Assembly (NCBI GenBank): GCA_009760855.2
Contig: WPIO01000139.1
Span: 498,001-562,000, forward strand
DNA from: Cristatella mucedo
Taxonomy: Eukaryota > Bryozoa > Phylactolaemata > Cristatellidae
Reading direction: 5' to 3'
DNA: 64,000 bases
Position 1 is the stretch's first letter. Every line of letters starts with the position of its first letter. The position numbers and the translations under genes are program-made. Below the pieces are notes generated by a model. That model was not told the origin of the DNA. It saw only the letters and a program-made list of their open reading frames with translations, and searched no databases. This document shows, in pieces, positions 59,411-64,000 of this stretch.

Positions 59411-62217
59411 AACGATTCGTGCAGAACCAGCAAAAGCAACGGAATATGTGTGAAACTTTGTATTATCTCCAATAAATTAGCAGGAACAAGGAATAGCAAG
59501 GAGGAATCTCTTACAGATTCCATTGAATGGGAAACAACCTCAAAACAGTCTCAAACTTCAACCAGAACTGAAGTCTTCGTGTGAATATTGTCCCACATCG
59601 ACATGTACACATGCATATCACAATTGCCTATCTAAATTATTCCTTGGACGATCAGCTTCTGACTTTTTTCTAATTGTCTTCCTAGTCGTCATTTTAATTT
59701 TGACCATTTTTGTGGTGCTCTCGTCGTAGCTAATCAAGCAGGTCAGTGCACATCGTCTATTTTTTTATGTTTTGAGTCATTTTAATGGCTAAATAACCTT
59801 ACTAAGTTGCCTGTTCACTTTAGACAGGGGTGCATTTCTTGGTATTTGCATGTGTTGTAGATAATTGTATCCTAAACTTTGAGAAAATTCGAGGAATTTT
59901 GAACGACTTATGAGTGCCAAAACACCAATCACTGTTTGCATAGATGCAGCTAAGAAACGAAAGACGTTTAAGGAAAACTATTAACCGAATTTCATCAACC
60001 TAACAAAGATAAGGCTGGCCCTTCACCTGCTACCCACAGCAGCAACGAAACTAATTCGTAATTCTATCATTGCCGGTAGCTACTTTTGAAAGCAAAATCA
60101 GTGGACCGATACTCCCAGACAGAAAAAGCACCATCATAATAAGATTAAGTTAATGCCTTCTGGACAGAATAAGCTTGTTTTTTGCTTCACTCATGACCAA
60201 GTACAGCACTAGATAAAATATGATATAAAAAAAAAGATTTTGATGCAAATTGAAAACTGCAGATAAATCATAGATGCTACGATTAAGATGGTGGATATTC
60301 TTAAGGGGAATACTTGGGGTGCAGACATGCAAAATGTTATTGAAACTTGCTTACTTTATGCAACTCCTCAGGCTTGTGAAAGGTAATTTCAAAACTTTCT
60401 TAGACCGATGTAACATACAGGCCAGATAAAAACTTCGTCTTGATGCAATTCATAACTTTGGCATAATACGGATTATTGAAAGAGGCATAAGTTTACAGTC
60501 TTAAAAGGTTACCATCTGATTCACTTGCAGCAGCCTGTCTGGCAAACATTTTGGCAGCAAAAAAGAGTGGTGACTAGTGGCCACCCGGTTCGGGTTAGCA
60601 TCCGGGTTTGGCCGCCGGCCAGAGATAAAATGAAAGAAAATGGCAGCGCCAGCGCATGGCGACAAAGCTGTGGCAGTAGCACTGCCAGCTTCCCAGATGC
60701 CATATAATTGAATGTAATCAAAAACCCATACTCTTTTCAGCATTACAGACTGGCCAGCCTAATATCCAGCATCAGGATTAATTGAAAACAGACCACGTCT
60801 GCTTAGTAATGAGGATTGCTGGGAAGTAATTCACAATAAGGCGCAGTGTCTTTGGAGGACAGCCGATACAGATGAGTCTTGCATGCTGCTTTTTAAAGCC
60901 ATTGATTTTGTATACACCATTCTCTTCTCTGTAACAGCACCTTACTGCTCAACATTCTTCTGCGTTTGATTCGTTAGCATCTGCCACATCTGCCAGGGAC
61001 TGGAACCACCTCACCCCTGGACACTTTACGGGACGACTGTTGTGGGGACTGAACGTAGACCTTGACCTAGCAAAACGAGCGCCGGGAGATTCCAGGTCCC
61101 TTTAAGAGTTCTAAAGGGACTAGCTGCCATCAGCTCTTCAGCAGCTGCCTACAAGTCACTGCCTATGCACACCTACTGGTCACCCACCAACAGGCTGCCC
61201 CACCTGCCAGTGTCGAACAAGTTTTACACTAAGTCTTGTCTGCTATTAATGAACCGTGGCTACAATGCTCCAAAACCACAAAAAGTCTATCCAGGGAATA
61301 GACTTTTTTGGTAACTACTTTACCGAAATTACTTAGCCCAAAATGATTATGCTTTGCATACAGTGCTGGGGATGCCTATTTCCAGAATATCAACCTAGCT
61401 CATCTTCAATGATTTAGCACTCTGTTCACCAATACTCTGAAGAAGTGAAAGCCGTGTGAGCTGTTTCCGAGATAATTGAATGGTTAGTTCCATTAAGGGT
61501 GATAGAAGTAATCCTAAGTAGACTTTCAAATCACAATCTTAATACGGCCTGTCATAAAGGTCGAATGTGGGGCATCAGAGAACTAAAGCTCTTGGCTAGT
61601 GGGCTCTATGAACATTAAATACAAATTCTGTTTCAGGAAGATAATGCAAGTCTACATGTAGACGGCTATCTCATTCTAATGTAGTTAAAGCATGATCCGT
61701 TCATAGGACATGCCGACAAGACATCGCCGTAGCAAATCTAGTAGAGAGTAATCAATATACCGACAGCATTCTTGCTAAACAGAAGTGTTGACTGAAGATT
61801 TACCCCTACAAAGCTAATGGAAAAATGAACTTTAGATCATCGATCATTAAGCATTGTTCCTGTAATCAAAGGATCTCAATAGCTAAAACCAACAAACAGC
61901 AAAGACAGCTCTGGTGGAGTAGACATAATCAAAGAATGAGCTAATACCTAGTAAGTAAGCATCATGTAGAGCGACATCCACAGATGAACTAGACAGTACG
62001 ATACCTGTCAATCACCCTGGGGTAAAGAGGAAGCTATATCCTAGCCTTCATAGTAAGGCTGGAGGGAATTCAATCACTCTACCATTCAATATAGCCATTA
62101 AGCTAAACGTCTTGGGTATGGTGCTAAACACTGATCAGATATTCTTCAAAATCGTTGCCAAACCGACCTTTCTAATATGTCACCAAGAAGTGGCCTTGGG
62201 CCTTTACCTGCCATGGG
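59411..62217. other. No firm gene; one hairpin
   Basis: A hairpin with an 11-bp stem (AAAAAGTCTAT / ATAGACTTTTT, seven-base loop) is at 61280-61308. Two overlapping minus frames near 60.5-60.74 kb have no splice support. This would be the intron between the candidate first exon and the proline-rich exon. Confidence 0.35.
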
Positions 62218-62274
62218 CAGAGCAGCCAGCACAATCCGAAGCTCGGACGGCAGCTCTACCTCCTCAAGCAGCAT
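62218..62274 (-). CDS. Possible 5' exon of host gene candidate
   Basis: On the minus strand an open frame with MLLEEVELPSELRIVLAALP ends in a strong donor (GGCAG|GTAAAG at 62218) in phase 1, the phase required by the acceptor at 59064. Joined, the frame would read ..LPMAASMTSLVPDIP. The frame stays open upstream to 62406, so the exon may be longer and the true start is unknown (the ATG at 62274 has a poor context). Confidence 0.35.
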
Positions 62275-62430
62275 GCACCACCCGGCTGTCCTGTGGGTTC
62301 TTTTCTGTGCTGTTCGTACCAGGTATGCATGCAGGATATTCTTCGTATTCGTAGGACACCCGGCTGTATTCAGTTCAGTTTTGGCCAGCCGGCTAGCTGA
62401 GATCACTTTTGGTCCCTTATTGCTAAGTGC

Positions 62431-63066
62431 ATGACTAACAGGAGCTCGATACTAACTAATCACACGAACCTTTCGACCATTTCGAATGCTCTGTGCTATT
62501 TATACACAGCTCTACCAAAACCATTTTACAAGCTTTTAGTGATTATCTTTATTCTTTATTTATTCTTTTTAAGTAATGTTCTCAAACATGGAAAGAATGC
62601 AGTCTCCACTATTCAACAGCAAAGAAATGTATGCATCTGTAGCAGGAAGCAACAGCCTATACCAGGAATAAAACATATTAATTGTCTAAATGCATTCACA
62701 GAATGCTTACACCAAGATCATCGAGTTGTTGCAACAAAATATGCAGAAAACACAGTTCTCGAGTCGTTAATAGACCCCCATTACCATATAAGAAAAATTC
62801 TGACGGTAGGCCGTAAGTTGTTAATAGCCAAACGGTCATATATTAACATGACCGTTTCTTTAAAAGTGAACAACGAAATACTTTGCAAACTTCAGCAGTA
62901 CTGCACATCGTCCATTGAGCCCTTGAAGCATGGAGTAGGAGTATCTTTTGGGTACCTTCTTTCACGACACAGGAATATATTCTCTCACTTGCCGATGTCA
63001 TCACCGAGCATTATTGCTGCTTTCATTTACAGGCAAATGACACAAACTCCACATCATCCTTACTAG
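62431..63066 (+). CDS. Unassigned 211-codon open frame
   Basis: This is the longest plus-strand frame not explained by a repeat apart from the LINE. It has a hydrophobic segment (KLLVIIFILYLFFLSNVL, residues about 34-51) that could be a membrane anchor. A mixed-composition region follows with several Cys (VCICSRK, INCLNAFTECLHQDH, LCKLQQYCTS) and NMTVS, a possible N-glycosylation site. The ATG choice is not supported by any clear context; it may begin as an exon. Base composition is AT-rich like its surroundings. I recognise no family. It may be a real exon, a transposon relic or chance. Confidence 0.28.
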   Translation: MTNRSSILTNHTNLSTISNALCYLYTALPKPFYKLLVIIFILYLFFLSNVLKHGKNAVSTIQQQRNVCICSRKQQPIPGIKHINCLNAFTECLHQDHRVVATKYAENTVLESLIDPHYHIRKILTVGRKLLIAKRSYINMTVSLKVNNEILCKLQQYCTSSIEPLKHGVGVSFGYLLSRHRNIFSHLPMSSPSIIAAFIYRQMTQTPHHPY

Positions 63067-63235
63067 CAACTACCTTGCAGCTTGTAACGCCGACTTTTGC
63101 ACTGGGATAGCTACTTTCCTAAAACAAGTGACAAGACCTAACAATCTATGGGCACAACTAGTGTCACTCAAGAACTAGAAACCTTGCTCTCCTTTACTCG
63201 GCCAATAGCATCTGCATAGAATCTTCTATATTCGT

Positions 63236-63366
63236 GCCACCCTGGTTTGACCAAGGGGTTAGGTGCTAGTCTTTAATGACCAGATTGTGAGCTCGAACCC
63301 TTAGGCACATGTAAAGCACCTGAATAGCGAATAGTTCTCCTAGGCGTTCTATAAATGAGGTATTCT
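63236..63366 (+). mobile_element. SINE2 copy
   Basis: CCTGGTTTGACCAAGGGGTT (A-box region), GAGCTCGAACCCTTAGG (B-box region), then GTAAAGCACCTGAATAGCGA and TTCTATAAATGAGGTATTC. It aligns, more diverged, with 5027-5182. Confidence 0.78.
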
Positions 63367-63426
63367 TATTTTACTTGGCCAACTGGCCCTCACGAGGCCT
63401 GCCATCATTGGGGGCATAAATTAAAC

Positions 63427-63613
63427 CAGCGATTCTCAGCCTGTGTGTGGGTCGCGACCCCTTTGGGGGTTGAACGACCCTTTCACAGGGGTCGCCTCAG
63501 ATCATCAAAAAACACATTTCCACATTTCACACACAATAATTGTATCGTTGGGGGTCGCCACACGTGAGGAACTGTATTAAAAGGTTGCGGCATTAGGAAG
63601 TTGAGAACCACTG
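63427..63613. mobile_element. SPIN-like hAT MITE
   Basis: The left end CAGCGATTCTCAGCCT and the reverse complement of the right end (CAGTGGTTCTCAACTT) form the terminal inverted repeats. Internal GTGGGTCGCGACCCCTTTGG, CGACCCTTTCACAGGGGTCG and AGGAACTGTATTAAAAGGTT follow the layout I recall for non-autonomous SPIN elements of vertebrates. The 8-mers AATTAAAC (63419-63426) and ATTTAAAC (63614-63621) differ at one base, the hAT-type duplication. The element is 187 bases with no transposase. Confidence 0.82.
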
Positions 63614-63634
63614 ATTTAAACTCATTTGTTGTGA

Positions 63635-64000
63635 ACGTCAGTCACAACTGCCAAGATTCTTGCACTGCTATCTGACCTTCACTAATTTCACTGGCTACCC
63701 ATCAAGCAGTGCCATCGACTTGAAGGTCGTGCCACTGTCACTTTTAGGCCTCACTCGTTGCTCCAGCTCTGGCTTAGCTGTCCACACAGATTAGCGTCCC
63801 CTCCCCCCCCCGTGCTTCCCTTGCTTCACCCTCACCTCCTCGGGCCTTTCTCGGATTCGCGATGAGTATATCTTTGCCTCTACCAGACCTCATAAAGATC
63901 CTTGGTAGATTGTGCCTTCGGTTTTTAGACATCCATCTACAAACTAATACTGCCATCCTCCCTGACTTGACGGCATTTTCAAAGCAAAACTAAAAATCCG
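63635..64000 (+). mobile_element. LINE type A-like C-terminal fragment (cut by window edge)
   Basis: CACTGGCTACCCATCAAGCA, GACTTGAAGGTCGTGCCACT and CTCACTCGTTGCTCCAGCTC on plus match the coding region of 50650-50730. Near the edge ATCCTCCCTGACTTGACGGC and TTCAAAGCAAAACTAAAAA match the LP..L..FK..LK end. The frame is broken, and a poly-C/G disturbance lies near 63805. Confidence 0.75.

Overview
This is a stretch of animal (metazoan) nuclear DNA, not bacterial or viral. It has no dense ORFs. It has long AT-, CT- and GT-microsatellites, many decayed L2/CR1-like LINE fragments, tRNA-derived SINEs, two short hAT elements with 8-bp target-site duplications, and a few exon-like open frames with splice sites. 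The repeat types and a SPIN-like hAT element suggest an aquatic invertebrate, possibly a lophotrochozoan such as a mollusc. The species cannot be fixed from the sequence alone.

Layout. 1-5.7 kb: LINE graveyard, with one LINE nested in another and a SINE (perfect 11-bp duplication) nested in a third. 7.7-8.9 kb: LINE with a SINE inside it. 9-17.5 kb: mostly unique DNA with long (CT)n and (GT)n tracts, a SINE and LINE pieces. 17.6-19.8 kb: two LINE fragments head to head. 23.0-28.6 kb: a 0.44-kb segment present twice in inverted orientation, each copy holding a compound (CT)n(TA)n tract, and between them a CpG-rich block. 28.7-34.5 kb: a decayed LINE, a long featureless stretch, a 122-bp tandem duplication and several palindromes. 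36.3-41.5 kb: a dispersed repeat (family D) around the longest LINE here, which retains endonuclease and reverse transcriptase regions but is broken. 42.9-44.8 kb: a hAT MITE next to a degenerate satellite of about 165-bp period. 45.2-62.3 kb, minus strand: the best host gene candidate, with five or six exons. 63.2-64 kb: a SINE, a SPIN-like hAT MITE and another LINE end.

The host gene candidate encodes a low-complexity, probably nuclear protein: a proline-rich segment, an acidic segment, a short basic conserved-looking segment and a Ser/Ala-rich basic C-terminus ending in a natural stop. Three consecutive exons (58390-59064, 58229-58270, 52765-53063) have GT/AG borders and matching phases. 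I could not identify it with confidence.

LINE types are named here for convenience. Type A ends in a tail like GCGCTTTATCAAGTGC followed by (ATT)n. Type B ends in a tail like GAGTTACTGACGGAGATAC. Type C is a plus-strand relative of A with a distinct RT sequence (YLCFD). These are my own groupings made by comparing copies within the window.
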